From Onchocerca volvulus (taxonomy: Eukaryota > Nematoda > Chromadorea > Rhabditida > Onchocercidae): a DNA stretch of 64,000 bases. The stretch's first letter is position 1; each line of letters starts with the position of its first letter. Position numbers and translations under genes: made by a program. Positions 1 to 12,717 of the stretch are shown here, one piece after another. Below the pieces are notes generated by a model. It was given only the letters and a program-made list of their open reading frames with translations, was not told the DNA's origin and did not search any database. The stretch is from NCBI GenBank assembly GCA_000499405.2, contig HG738138.1, positions 13,641,208 to 13,705,207 of the forward strand, in the 5' to 3' direction.

Positions 1-3000
1 AAGAAACGATTCAAATTTTTCTCATTGAAGTTTCATATCTAAAAAAATTTTTGTAAGTTTTAAAGTTTTTCATTTAGATTTGTTCAAATTTCATAAGAGG
101 CCAAATATATTCATTGCCATAGACATTATATATAAATTCCAATTCTTTCTTCTGTTCCACATTTCGTTATTTTATCTTTCTATTTTTATTATCTTGTTTG
201 CTTTCACTAATTTTTATCTGCACCTTTTTTAATTTGTTTGAAAAGAATTCTTACCTTTCGTCCAAATTAGTGGAGGAAATAATTTTTTTTTCTGATTTAC
301 ACCTATTTCCTCTTTTTAAATTCGTCGGAAATAGAATTTTGAAATGTACATAAAAAGAGTTAAGGAATTCAAGAAATTCATGAAAATCCAACGAATTTTT
401 TTCCATCACTTTGAAGATATTGTTGTATTGACAATTACGAGAATTTCATGCTTGGCTTCAACCATTTTAATCTGAGCTTTCATCAGAGAGTGAAAGCACA
501 GGTTAGGATGGTTGATTTGATCCCTTCTGACACATATGTATTATTACTCATCAAAACAAGGTCGTGCTAGAGTACTGGAAGCTTTCCGAAGCTCAGAGAA
601 ATTCGACAGTTTTTAACTGTGAATTGGAAGAATTTTCACTTCCCGATTCATTGCTTTCAGCCAACTTTTGGCCTGAAGATTGCGAGTGTCTGATTTTGAA
701 ATGGATTTCTTTGGAATTTTTTAAATAAAGACAAGCTTGATCGTTTCCTCTTTTTTTCTTAAAAAATTCAATTGTTTATTTTTTTAAGTTTTCAAGAAAT
801 TCAATTAATTTTCTTCTGCATTGCTCGTAAAGTGGGTCGTGTATAAATAAATATGCATGCGGTATGTTTATGCGTATGTGCATGCATGCACGTGTAGTAG
901 TGTGGATGTGTGCTTGTGCATTTATGCATGTATCAGTAGTTATGAGAGATGCATACCTTCCACAAATACTTTTTATAATTGCAATGTAGTCGTAGGATAT
1001 TTCAGACTGATTATTATTCTGTGAAAACTTGAAGTAATATGTTTCTCAGTGGGTTTCTAGTGTCATCGAAGCTTCTCGATAATGGTTGACACAGACGAAT
1101 AGATGTAATAGAGATTTGTTGTTGACAAGGATTTCTACTTATATGTTATGAGACAGGTAATTATCCAAGAATATTACTAATAAGGCTGATCGTTAGATTT
1201 CCTTCTTCATTATTTTTCAATTGAAGAACTGTTCCTGGAGTCTTCCTTGAGCGATGGACTGATCGTTACGATCGTTTTGTTTTACAGTGAATGTTCGTTC
1301 TGATCGAAAGACTGCTGTTCAAATGTCCTTCAAGCATTGTTTTTTTTTTTGAGCTTTGATTCATATGGTTCTGTATGAATTTATGTGATTTTTTCCACTG
1401 TCATCAGCTTTACGACTTTCGTTACAATGAATGTATCGCTTGCTGGCCTAATCGATTAGAACCCTAAAATTATATTGTTTAATTCTTCACTGTCTTAACA
1501 AATTGGTGAAAAGGTTTACTGACAGATCAGTGGCGACGAAATGTTCGATGGATAAATACGAAAGAACGCGAACAGGAATTGACGACTGTATATCACATTC
1601 CGCATAGTCAATTAGACAACCCGAATCAGGTTTTATAGTATCACTGCTCGGCTAGCTTGTTTATGCTGGTTTTTTCCTGCATTTTTCCTCTTCTCGTTCG
1701 ATTTAATCAGCAAAAGTTTCAATTTTCAAGAAACAAAGTTCATCTGTGCTTCAGTTCATCGCTTATTTCATCCTGTTGATTACTTTGATAAATTTATTAT
1801 CAACTGAGAAATTTTGAAAGTTTCAAGATACTAATAATTTTCAAGTACCTCGGTAGTTGATGGCTCTTTTTCTTTTCTCTCTTTAATCATACTCCATTCT
1901 TTCGTTACATTCCAATTAATGATTGTTTTGCTTCCTGAACAAGTCTCCTGCTGATCAGATTTTCCATGGAACACTTCTTAACTTTCCATACTCTTTTTAC
2001 CTCATCTAATCTCATTTCTAGTGGATAATCTTCGTCCGATTCATTAATTCATAATCGCCCTATCGGATATGTTCTGGAACTTGTATCAGATTCCATCTTT
2101 TTCCGAATATTTCAATATTTCGGTCCTTCAGTGTTCAGTATGATAAAGCTATTCTGTGCTCCACAAGAAAGTATTTTTTCTTTTAAGAATTATGCTTTTA
2201 AATCGAAAGTTAAATGTTTTTCAAGTAAGGGAAAGCATTAAAATAATAGGATAACTGGCTGAAATCATCCCTAATATTCTTTCTACGAAAGGGAAAAATA
2301 CAAAATTTGCCTTTAAGCATTCAGATATAAAATCAACTTTTCGGTTCAATTCTCTTGCAGAAACATATAGTATTTTGTCAAACAAAAATAATGCTCAATT
2401 TGAGATTTTTCTGAGCTAATTTTTTCTCTTACATTTGGCTCATTGTTTAGCATCTAAAATTATTGCTTAAATATAATATTAGGAATGATCGACAAGCACT
2501 ACACGATGTCGCAAACTTTTTTGTCATTTGTGATACTTGTTATTAGCTATAAATAGATATGGAAATAATTCGCAAGCAGTTACCTGAAAAAAAAAACTGT
2601 ATAACTGAGAAATCCGTTGAAAAGTTCGCTTGTAACGATGCACAATGATAGCGGATATAATTTTCAATGGGGAATTTTTTCTGAAAATTATCGACTGATT
2701 TCTTTTTCTGCAAATACTTGCAATACCCGCTAAGCAATGTGAAGCGCAAAAATTTTCGCGAGGGATTAATTACATGTTGCTTTAGAAATTCATCAACTAA
2801 TGAATATTTCATGGTTGTTCAGAGCGGAGTATTTCGATCGAACTTTGCCGCATTCCTATTTTACATCATGTCAAAATTGTTGAAGCCAATCATTAATTTC
2901 ATATATGGTTCCAACTAATTAATGAGTGTTTAGTGAATGCTGATAGAAGTTTGTGACTGATAATTCCTCCTTTTCTTCGATACTATCTGTACATCGCCGG

Positions 3001-3842
3001 GAAATTATTTTTTTTTCTTTTTTTGTAATGTTTATATTATATTAATGATCTCTCGACGGAATTTTCAACAATTTGCATCCCTAATTTTCTGAACAGAAAT
3101 GCTATTCAATAACATTATCGATTGACTGATTTACTTTTTTTTTTTGTTGAAAGCAGACATATATTGATGACGAGCAATATTTTTATTGCCTGATTTTGTC
3201 CTGCCAGCAAAGTAATGCCTGAAAATTTGGAGTATTAGAATTGTTTCTGATCTGATAATGATAGCAGTGGAATAGTTGTCTGCACTATTTGTCCATCGCC
3301 GGTAAATCATTGCAAAACTCAGGGTGTTGAGTTTATTATAATAGTTTACTTTTTCTAAGGTTTCATTATCGTTAAAAGTGGACAAATAAGTTAATACAAT
3401 GTCATTTGCTTCCCTCATCCATCTATTGTCTTTCAGTTTTTAGTTATCTTCGATATCATGACAGTCGAAAATGTTATTATTATTGAATTCAAATTTGCAG
3501 AATTTGTTTTAGCTTTTATTATTAAAAAAGTTTTGATTGCTTCATTGGTTTCTCTTATATTTCACCTTTATAACATCCGAATAATTATAGTATATTTGCG
3601 CTTATATATTTGCTTTTTAAAAAAATATTATTTCACTAAATTGAAATATATTTTTCAGCAATTTTTCGAAATTTGTCTTTGCATCATCCAAATGGTGTGT
3701 AAAGTAACGCACTGAATTGGAAATGTGCGACGTTATTTATCCCATATTCAAACGACAGTAACTTGGTGGCGTTTAGTAAAAGATTTTCTCGACATTTTCG
3801 CAATAGCTTCATAATTTTGAAGAAAAATTGAAACATAACTTG
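1..3842. other. AT-rich intergenic DNA, no convincing gene
   Basis: This stretch is AT-rich with many short poly-T runs. Open stretches of up to about 95 codons occur on both strands, but they are rich in F, I, K and N and do not join into a model. A tract near 850-935 alternates purine and pyrimidine (many TGCATG, ATGTG and TGTG steps). One short segment near 1528-1638 has coding-like composition and is listed separately. The right end should hold the promoter of the TMEM41A-like gene. Confidence 0.6.
1528..1638 (+). CDS. possible terminal exon of an unidentified gene
   Basis: I do not recognise this product. After CAG at 1528-1530 the frame reads WRRNVRWINTKEREQEL and continues through HIPHSQLDNPNQ to a TAG at 1636-1638. 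A GT follows the last CAG, so it could also be an internal exon ending at 1629. The residues are mixed (W, R, E, Q, H, P), unlike the F/K/N-rich noise around it, and local GC is higher. I could not find partner exons with matching phase upstream, so it may be chance or the tail of a gene entering from the left. Confidence 0.22.
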   Translation, partial: QWRRNVRWINTKEREQELTTVYHIPHSQLDNPNQVL

Positions 3843-6389
3843 ATGATAGCACGGCTTATTATACTGCCAGCAATTTTCATAGCCTCATCCATTTTGTTGT
3901 GGATCCTGATTTGTTCTGCACCTCTTTGGTCCACTTCCACTTCCTCCCGTATGTTTTTATTTAATTTTTTTTCATGTTAGATTTAGTTAGTAATCAAATT
4001 ATAGTCAAAGTTCCAAAGCTCTTTAAATCAATTACATCATTCCTTTTTACTCAATTTCAAGCTCATTGCTTATTCTTTCAGTAAATATCAGAGTTACGAA
4101 AATTTAATGGTTCTAATTGAGATCGGTTAACGAATTTCTTTATAATAAATATTTCGAAAGTAATTTTTACCTTGGCTAAGTCATAGTTGTCAATATGGCT
4201 ATATTTTTCATGCCAGAATTGCTAATAATTCATGATCGACAATTAATATATAAGCTATTTCTTTTTAATATCCAAGATAACGGTGGATAAAGTTAAAAGA
4301 TATGTTTAGATATCATTGGAAAATTCCTACAAATTCTTAATTCAAAATTTGGATAACTTTAAAAAAGTGTATTTAAAAGCTCGTAATTAATTCAAGGACT
4401 AATGATTTGTTTCAGCCGTCGTAAACTGGAAGCCAACATGGAATTTGCCGAACCATTTCGCAAATTTCACAGAGACGACTAACTTATTCCATGCTTATAA
4501 AGATCAACATTTCAGCTATATTACCACGCTCTTCGTCTTCGCCTATATTTATAAGCAAACATTCGCCATTCCCGGATCATTTGTCTTGGTTAGTTCGTAT
4601 TCCTTGTCACATCAACAACGAATCTCTGCATCAGAATTACTTGAACATAAAGACAGTAAAATGGGTGAAAGAATGAAATATTAGGGTGAAATTTGCGGTG
4701 CACGAAAAAAGGTTGAAAATTAGAATATCTTCAGTGGAGGAAATTATTAGTTGTTCAACCAATGATTTTTCAGAAATCTTCTCAGTTTAATCTCAAATGG
4801 AATAACTTTTAATTTCCAGAATCTAATAGCTGGTGCACTATTTGACGTTTGGATTGGTTTCTTGTTGGTATGCATTTTGACAACAATCGGCTCAACGTTA
4901 TGCTATCTCTTCTCAGGATCTTTTGCCCGTGAATATGTATTCTATTACTTAGGTCATCGTATCACTTATTTACAGCAAAAGGTATATTGATATTTTCTAA
5001 GTGACATCTCCTTTTCACGTCATCCTCATCCTATAGCTTTCAATTTTCCTTTTGCAAATTTGGTCATTATTTTGTTCATTATTCACATTTCATCGATGTT
5101 TGACAATTCAGAAAGATTGAAACCAATTAAAATTTAATTGTGATTTTTTTTTTTTAAATTTTTGTTTTCCACTACAGGTACATAATAATTCACATTGTTT
5201 AGTGGAGTTCTTATTATTTGCGCGTATATTTCCAATTTCACCAAGTTGGCTGCTCAATATTGTTGCACCCTTTCTCAATATTCCTATTTTCATTTTTGTG
5301 ATGACTACTTTTATTGGTAAGATAAAATTATTCCTTTGAAAAAATTAAACTTGAAATATTCAAATTTTAAACCTTGATGACAGGTTTTTCTCTTTAGGAT
5401 AAATTTCGAAAAAAATGAATTGAATTTTGTGAGAATTGGAAATTAAGCTTCAAGGAATTGGACTAGAAGTTCAAGCTTACTTTTTTATCTGGTTCCAAAA
5501 ATGTGTGCAGTTCTGTTTTCTATATTTTCTTCATTTCATTTATTTTAAAGCCACTAATATGCTTCCAAATTTTAATTTAATCGTAATGAATATCTTGCAT
5601 GTTGTTGATCCTATCAGAAAAGAAAGCTTCATTTATATTTTTCAGTTAGTATGATCAAGCAAAAAGTGAATGATGGATTTAATCAATTGTCGCAATTCCT
5701 TCATTTCTAATTTCAATTTTTTGCAGGATTGGCACCTTACAATTACATTTGTGTGCAAGCAGGATGTATTTTATCGGAACTTCATAGCTGGGCTGATATT
5801 TTTAGCATCTTCACATTATTTAAACTTTCGTTACTTTCATTATTACCTCTTATATATGTTTTTTATATCAAACCAAGGAATCAGGTTAGATTTGAATCAA
5901 TAAATCAGCTTTGGCGTCAACCAAACCTTATTATTGCTAATTTTCTATAGGTTTGCAGAATTTTAAAAATAAACAATAATAAATGTAAACAGAGAATTGC
6001 AAAATTTCGAAAAAGCAGAATAGGAGAAGATCTAAACTAAATGAATTATACTGAACGAAAAATATGATTATTACAATAGAGGAAATATTTATGTAATATG
6101 CTTTCAGATTATTTTGGCCGAAAAGGAACAAATCAAAGAAGTGTTAACTATTTAAGGGAAACGTATCTCTAAACTATTAGTGCATATCAATGTCATCTCA
6201 AGCTTTTGACATACCTTAAAACTGATGCAATTTTTTTTTGTTAACTATAGAAATTTGAAATGTTATTTTACTTTCTTTTTACTGCAGCGAAGATTTCGTT
6301 TACGAAAATTTACGCTAAAATTATGGATTATCAAATTTGGATTTGTATTGATAAATAAAAGTTATAGTAGTGAGTTCTTTTACTCTTGA
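3843..6389 (+). CDS. TMEM41A-like VTT-domain membrane protein
   Basis: Six exons, 3843-3948, 4416-4588, 4820-4981, 5178-5316, 5727-5884 and 6288-6389, join in phase to about 279 residues. The start opens with a hydrophobic anchor (MIARLIILPAIFIASSILLW). The VTT (SNARE-associated/DedA) core follows at roughly residues 70-215, with the family signatures YKQTFAIPGSFVL, AGALFDVW, FARIFPISPSWLLNI and GLAPYNYICVQAG. These match vertebrate TMEM41A more closely than TMEM41B or TMEM64 as I know them. The family lies in ER and other endomembranes; TMEM41B/VMP1 relatives scramble phospholipids, and transfer of that role to TMEM41A is inference. The tail is basic (RRFRLRKFTLK), as expected for a cytosolic end. 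Exon 1 could have an alternative upstream exon that I cannot see. Confidence 0.88.
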
Positions 6390-9300
6390 AATTGAAATGA
6401 CAGTTCTAGTCTATTATATAATATATTGGACGTTTTGTGCCGTACATACGTGACTGCTCAATTATGTACCTTGAATTTCGTTTTTTAGATCTGATTGAAA
6501 AGTTTAGAAGTCGATAACTACGATTTTTATGCCGAATCAAATAGAAAATCCGAGGTTGACGAATTACTCCTGTCTTTGAGACAGTTCTCGACTATAATTA
6601 GCAAAATTTTTGGGTCGGATCCAAGTTCGAAAACTTTTCTGTCCCTTTTGGATCTCTAAGAAATACCTTTTCGTTTTGTATCACATATTGTACTCAATTC
6701 ACAAAAATTTGTTATTGCTCGTTAACTATTTGATACGAAACACATCAGCGGGAGGAAATTCGGGAAACTGCCATCTGTTTTTAAGAAGAATTCAAATTGA
6801 AGTTGAAACGGAAATAAAATGCCAAAAGAATATTTTTGAAATTCATTCGCTATTTTGTGCCTTGCTAAGCGATTAAGCATTTGATCAAAAGGTTTTATTT
6901 TGCAAGTATTAAATATCTCATAATGATATCTTAAAAGATTTCTCATTAAAAAAGCAACTAAAGTGATATTCTTAAATATTTCTTGCTGACTGGATTCGAA
7001 ATAGATCTAACTGAAAATCAATAGATTCATATATTTGCTTCAAATTCGTTTGCAGATTCAAAAACATAACTTTTGGAAAATGAGACTTGCATACTCTTCT
7101 TAAGATACGAATATACGTATCAAATCAGAATGGAACTAGTTAGTAAGATATAAGATGATTATATTCAGCAGAATAAACTCTTACGAGATGATAGTTAAAG
7201 TTGGAGTAGTTGTGACATGAACTGATTGAGTAACTGTTATCAGTGAGTCAAGAAGTTTTGAAGAAAAGTGAAATAAAAAGCCCAGAAATTACGTATAATG
7301 TGAGTTACATTTCACATTTTAGCTATATTTCCTATGTATAAAAAGAAATATATAATTTGTTTACGGAGTTTTACGGAAAAAAAAAGTGCAATTCATATGA
7401 ACAAACAACCGCTTATTTTGCTTTCATTCATTTACACTTCCGCTTGCTTTTATTTAAACAGACACACTTATAACTCAGTTGCATCCATATCATGCATTAA
7501 TTTGCATGCGCAATGCAAGACGTAAATTGTCCTTCTGTTTTGTGATGATTCAGTGAAGATTATCGAATGAATATAACCTATTATCGGGACTCATATCTAA
7601 TCACTTTGATAGTTACTAAAAGAGTTCTAGAGAAGTATCAGACTGCATTACTCAGACATTCCATGTTAGGGTTTATTTGTATTAAAGAAATTATCAAATC
7701 GAACATTCTGTTCAAATGAGTCGCTTAAAGCTAATGGCTGATAACTCTTTTGAATCTAAACTTATAATTGCATGGTGTATATAACAAGTTAAACACAGCA
7801 ATTCTTTTATTATTGGGTGAGTAATTCTTTTGTCACACAAAGACATTATCTGAAGAAGTAATTGATCGATCCTAAACAGATGTGCCAATCAAAATATCAA
7901 TCTCTCTACAATCATTCAATCATCTTAAGCCTTTTTACACTCGAAAAATTTTTCTTCGTCATTTGGTTACACAGCTAAGCTTAAAACTGAATTTTAGACT
8001 AAATTTTGAATCATTGTCAATTGTCTTTTAGATGATTTTATAGAACAATGTTAGTACTAATTTATTTTTACTTGTTATTTTTAATTGAGATAATGAAAAA
8101 TTTCTTCGAATAAGAGATTTTTATTAATATTAAAAAAATAAAGAAAAAATAAAAAATGAAGAAATAAATCTGATAAATCTAGGGACATTTTTGAAATTAA
8201 GGAAATATCACAGAAATTTAATTTCTATTTGAGAAATCACAGTGAAAATTCGTTTCATTTGAGCATTACTAACAATTATTTTTCAATTAATTTAATTTTC
8301 AATGAATTTAACCAGCAAGTAAAGTGAATGCTATGCTTTAATGACTATTGTCATCATTTCCCACTGTTAACAACATATCAAATACAACAATACCAACATT
8401 CGGCACTTTCGCTGTAGATCCGAGTTTGTCTACAATATAAATTATTTCATTTTTCATTAGATTCAGAATTCTTCTGTAGTGCTTCATCATTTACAATTCA
8501 TATTCAGCTTAATCCGTTTTCCAATTAGTTGTTATTTATTATTTATCCTATAGGTCGCATGTGTCATTCGTTTGTTTGTTTCATTGAGGAAAAAAAATTC
8601 CCCCATCGATCGATTTTTATTGTGTAGTAGAAGAGCACAAATTAATAGAAAAGTTAGAATTTCAAAATCTTTCTCTTTGCTAATAGAACAGTAAATATGG
8701 AAGCAACGGTTGAGATATTCTGATTTCACAATCACTTTCAACTCACTGTTTCTACTTCTATCAATATAATGTTGTTCTTCAGTAACAATTAAATCCAGTA
8801 CTAGTTGGATTCATCCGAATTCAAAAACAATTCCGTTGCAAATTTACATTTGTCACAGAAGAATAAGATAAAAGCAGAAGTAAATATAACGGAATCATTT
8901 TACTGCAATGCAACATACCTATTTAATTGATCATTCCATCAGCAACCTTTTCAATTTACTTTCTATGTCATCTTTTTACTCTTTACTTTATTCCAAAGAA
9001 TATATTTATTTCCACAAAACCAAATTTGTATATTTTGTTGCTAAACTTGAAAATTCATTCCTTTCCAACATTTTCAATCCGAAGAATATCTTTCGCAATA
9101 TTTTCTGTTACTTCTTTAAACATCTTAAAAATCATCAGTTCTGTCATTTTTCAGATATGTTTCTCGATTTTCTCATTTATCAGTATTTATTCCACCTTAT
9201 TAACTGAAATAGGTATTGAATTCAGAAAGTACGGAAATCAGTTGGACCAGAAAAGGATTTCCGAAACTGAAGAATTTCGACACTCCTTTACTCCCTATCA

Positions 9301-10056
9301 TCTCTTTAAAATGACTCGACATTAAACTTCAAAGTTTAACATTAATTAATGATACATGGAATAAATACAATAAGAACGTACAAAGCGCTGCTATTAATTT
9401 AATCAAAAACCAATCAAATACGTACTTCCATTGAGTTCTTAAAATTCATAAGTATTCCCATGATCTCGATGGAAAAATACAAGAGTTGATGTTACTATCT
9501 ATCTCTAGTTCGATCAGTTCTGCGAAAGCTACAATTTTTTTGTTTAAAATCTAAAGCGATTAATAATGTGACTTTATTTAATTAAATTTAAAAACATTTA
9601 GAATATTGCGAACATTAGAAGAAATTTTATTTATTTTGCTTAGAGAAAGCAATACTTCATACAGTCATAGATTACCTTGTCTTCGTCTTCTGCGTTTAGA
9701 AAATCATGCAGTTATATATCAGCTAGAATTGTTGAATTTATCCTTCATTGAATCAATAATCAATAATCAAAGATGCTAGTGTTTTAAGCACAAAAAAGAA
9801 TCTTTTCAAAGAAACTAGATCGAACAGTGATAATGAAGGAGTGATAAGTAGGTATAGCTGCAGAATTTCTTCATGGGCTTTTTATATTAATGTCAAGCAT
9901 GAGAAAACAAATTTTAAAATATGAAAGAAGATTCTCGTGGTAGAGCAGAGCATTCATGATGAAGCACTGAAGTGAATGAGTTTTCACGATTTCGGAAAAC
10001 GCTTCCAAATCATTCAGCGATTACTCCCAAAAGAAGGAAAAGTTCTCGCTACACTA

Positions 10057-10060
<4 letters not shown>
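6390..10060. other. AT-rich spacer without a supported gene
   Basis: About 3.7 kb between the TMEM41A-like gene and the MAX-like gene, which converge here. Overlapping open frames exist near 8908-9325, but that strand is very pyrimidine-rich, which depletes stop codons. The proteins are F/I/S-rich without motifs. I see no RNA gene or clear repeat. Confidence 0.6.

Positions 10061-10100
<40 letters not shown>
10061..10100. repeat. (TA)20 microsatellite
   Basis: Forty bases of perfect alternating TA, about 95 bases beyond the stop codon of the MAX-like gene on its 3' side. Confidence 0.97.
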
Positions 10101-10103
<3 letters not shown>

Positions 10104-10195
10104 GCCATCAAACTTTGGCAATAAATAAATGTACTTCAGATTCAACAAAAGAATATCACAACATTGTACAAACAAAAAATAATCATAATGTTAGA

Positions 10196-11815
10196 TTAGG
10201 TATTACTTGGAACCGTACTTTGATCATCAGTTGGAGCTGGACGTTTACGATTTGGAAGAGTGAAGTATGCACTCAAGTGAGAAGGATCATTTCCGGATAT
10301 CGTATCATTTCTTGGCATATCTCTGCTCGTCCGCCGATTTGCATCACGCGATATCTAATTACACAAATACAGTGGCAGTAAGATTAATATCAGCCGTTTT
10401 GTAGCTATCAAAGAAATTCAGATCTATACCTATTTATAATCAAGGGCTCAGGTTTATATTTATTAATAATCGATGACATAAAGAAGAAGAGCAGAAATTT
10501 TCAGTTAAAACTATTTGAAATTAAACCTTGACAACAGTAATTATTCCGGAAATATTTCACGGCCAAATGATGCATTACACTAAATTTTGCAAAATACTTA
10601 CCACGAAAGTCCAAACATAGGAAGGGTTCTATATTATGGGAGATGAGAATTGCAAAGAGCACCAAGATCAATTATTTACTACGACGTATTTTCCAATGAT
10701 GGAGTAGTTTTGCCTGATAATTTTTAAACTGTTCTCAATCTATTCACTAGTAACAACACTGTCGCAAACAATTATGAAGTCTAATAGCTACCCAAATTGG
10801 ATTTTGGAGATGGTAAATTCATAATAACAACACAACTCTGGTATCAAAGAAAGCAAAATTATACTTTTTCACTAATTTGACTTTCGGTTGTTTGTTGTAG
10901 TCGTTCAATTTCATGTTCCAAGATATCATTTTCTTGTTCCATTTTCCGGTTTTGCGCTAAAATCTTCTCTAAATCAGCCTGCTTCGAAGTAATTAGATCG
11001 ATTGACTTTTTCAGAACAGCAGCCCTTGAAGCCTATAAATTAACTACTGATAAGCATATTTTATTCATATTAATGATATATATTAAAAAAATATATAACA
11101 TTGCACAATAAAGACATCATTAATAGAATGCGAAGTACTATTAGACTTATCCTTTGTATACCAATTATAAAGTGATGTCTTTAAGAATAAACTTCAATTT
11201 TATAATAAAATGATTTTTTATGAAATATTTTTGCATGATTCCAAAATCTCCCTATCTTAATTATACAATAAAAAAGATTCGTATTCCTATCTTAATTATA
11301 TAATAAAAAAACAAATATCGTAAATTCCTTTAAGAAATACGAATAAAGAAAAAGACAATATTACTCTTTCATTTTGCATTCCAGGAATAGTATCTTTTAA
11401 AGCACCGTACATATCCTTGATATTATCACGACGACGTCTTTCTAAAGCATTGTGCTGTGCACGGGCATGCCTTTTACTATCAATTTTAATCGTTGAATTT
11501 GTTGTACCATCATCCTGAATCAATATAGACATTAAGGTGTTAAGTTCAAATACCGCAATAATCAGTTATTCCTGAACTTTATCAGATAAACTGTCAATTT
11601 ATGGAGCACCAATAAATTAATCCCCGCTCATAAAGGATAGTACAGTACTACTTCCAAATTTAATACACTTTAGAAATTTGAAACTTTCAATTCAAATATC
11701 ACAACATTGCAACAATAAGAAATGAAGTAATTATGATATAATTCCTGATCAGTGTAAGAGAAGGAATACGAAGTATGGATTTCACCTCTCCATCACTAAA
11801 ATCGGCATCGCTCAT
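10196..11815 (-). CDS. mxl-1: MAX-like bHLH-leucine zipper transcription factor
   Basis: Four minus-strand exons, 11815-11786, 11514-11365, 11032-10865 and 10354-10196, all phase 0, give about 168 residues. The acidic start MSDADFSDGE resembles the N-terminus of MAX (an acidic MSDNDD-type start). The bHLH (about residues 24-75) carries KRHARAQHNALERRRRDNIK, keeping the H31, E35 and R39 triad that in MAX reads the CACGTG E-box. The zipper follows in exon 3 (LITSKQADLEKIL, then ILEHEIERLQQ). Exon 4 is a polar tail ending near a basic NRKRPAP. MAX proteins dimerise with MYC/MAD/MXL partners in the nucleus. A longer exon-2 frame starting MSILIQ is open, but those residues lie in the intron upstream of a good TTGATTCAG acceptor. 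MXL-1 is the C. elegans counterpart; choosing it over MXL-3 rests on the MAX-like basic region. Confidence 0.92.
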
Positions 11816-12717
11816 ATTTTCAATAATAGCTGCCCAGTTAAATGATTAATCGATTATTTTCAATTGTCCTGAAAAATTTATCTGGAAAATTAAACAAATT
11901 TTGACCAAAAAAAAGAGTGTATTGTCATTGATCTATAGTAATTATCTGATTTATTCTTATCAGGACCATCCAATGTATCGATTAAAAGATAATTTTTGGC
12001 TTATAACATCTTAGGTTGATAAAGATGGACAGAGCCTAATTAGTGAAGATAAATTAAAGCGTGTTAAAGATACGGAAACACAACTGAAAGAAGTTTAGCA
12101 AGTATAATTAGCAGAAATATAGCAGGCGGTATGAAAAGCTACCTAAGATCTAATTAATGAAGACTAAAATTGAGCAATAGAAGCCTAACAGGGATGAAAT
12201 GAGGTCGATACAAAGTAAATGTGAATGAGAAAAGTTGATGAGATACAATATGTTCGTGAAGAAGGAGAAAAGCAAAGCTATCACCAATAATATTGAAATT
12301 TGCAAATTAAAAAAGACGAAAATTTAAGCTATGGCATGGGATGAAAATTTTCATTACGACTCAGATGAGAGTATGAAATGATAGCGTGAAAATGTCAACT
12401 TTTTAAATGTGTGTCTGTATGTTTTAATGATTTCGGGGGATTTGACTCGGAATGCAGTGGAGCGCTAGTCCTCACGTCATCTCTGTCAGGGTCATTATTA
12501 TAGCCTTATTGTGGACACTTGAATTATCGGTGGTACCATATGTAATGTTGAAAAATCCTAGAGAATATAACAAGACATGTGTGATGATTCTTATGGACGG
12601 TATTTCTCTGCATGTGAACAGTTTTTTTGTTTCCAAGTATAAACAATTTATATTCCAATTATTGTGTTTTTTTTCAAAATATATGTATATGCAAACTATT
12701 CCATGCATTTTTTAGAA
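11816..12717. other. divergent promoter region between mxl-1 and pgs-1
   Basis: The two genes start back to back here. A purine-rich part (about 12000-12360) contains two imperfect copies of a CTAATTARTGAAGA-type motif (near 12035 and 12150). Open frames on both strands near 12452-12715 overlap each other and show no motif. A TTTTTTAG just before the pgs-1 ATG could be a spliced-leader acceptor. Confidence 0.5.

Noticed and set aside
3131..3418. Minus-strand 95-codon frame
   Set aside because: AT-driven composition, no acceptor or donor arrangement, no motif.
8908..9325. Two overlapping plus-strand frames of 99 and 132 codons
   Set aside because: The strand is strongly pyrimidine-rich, which removes stop codons in several frames at once. 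The proteins are F/I/S-rich with no motif and no splice partners.
12452..12715. Open frames on both strands upstream of pgs-1
   Set aside because: They overlap each other, have no recognisable features and end at the acceptor-like TTTTTTAG just before the real start.
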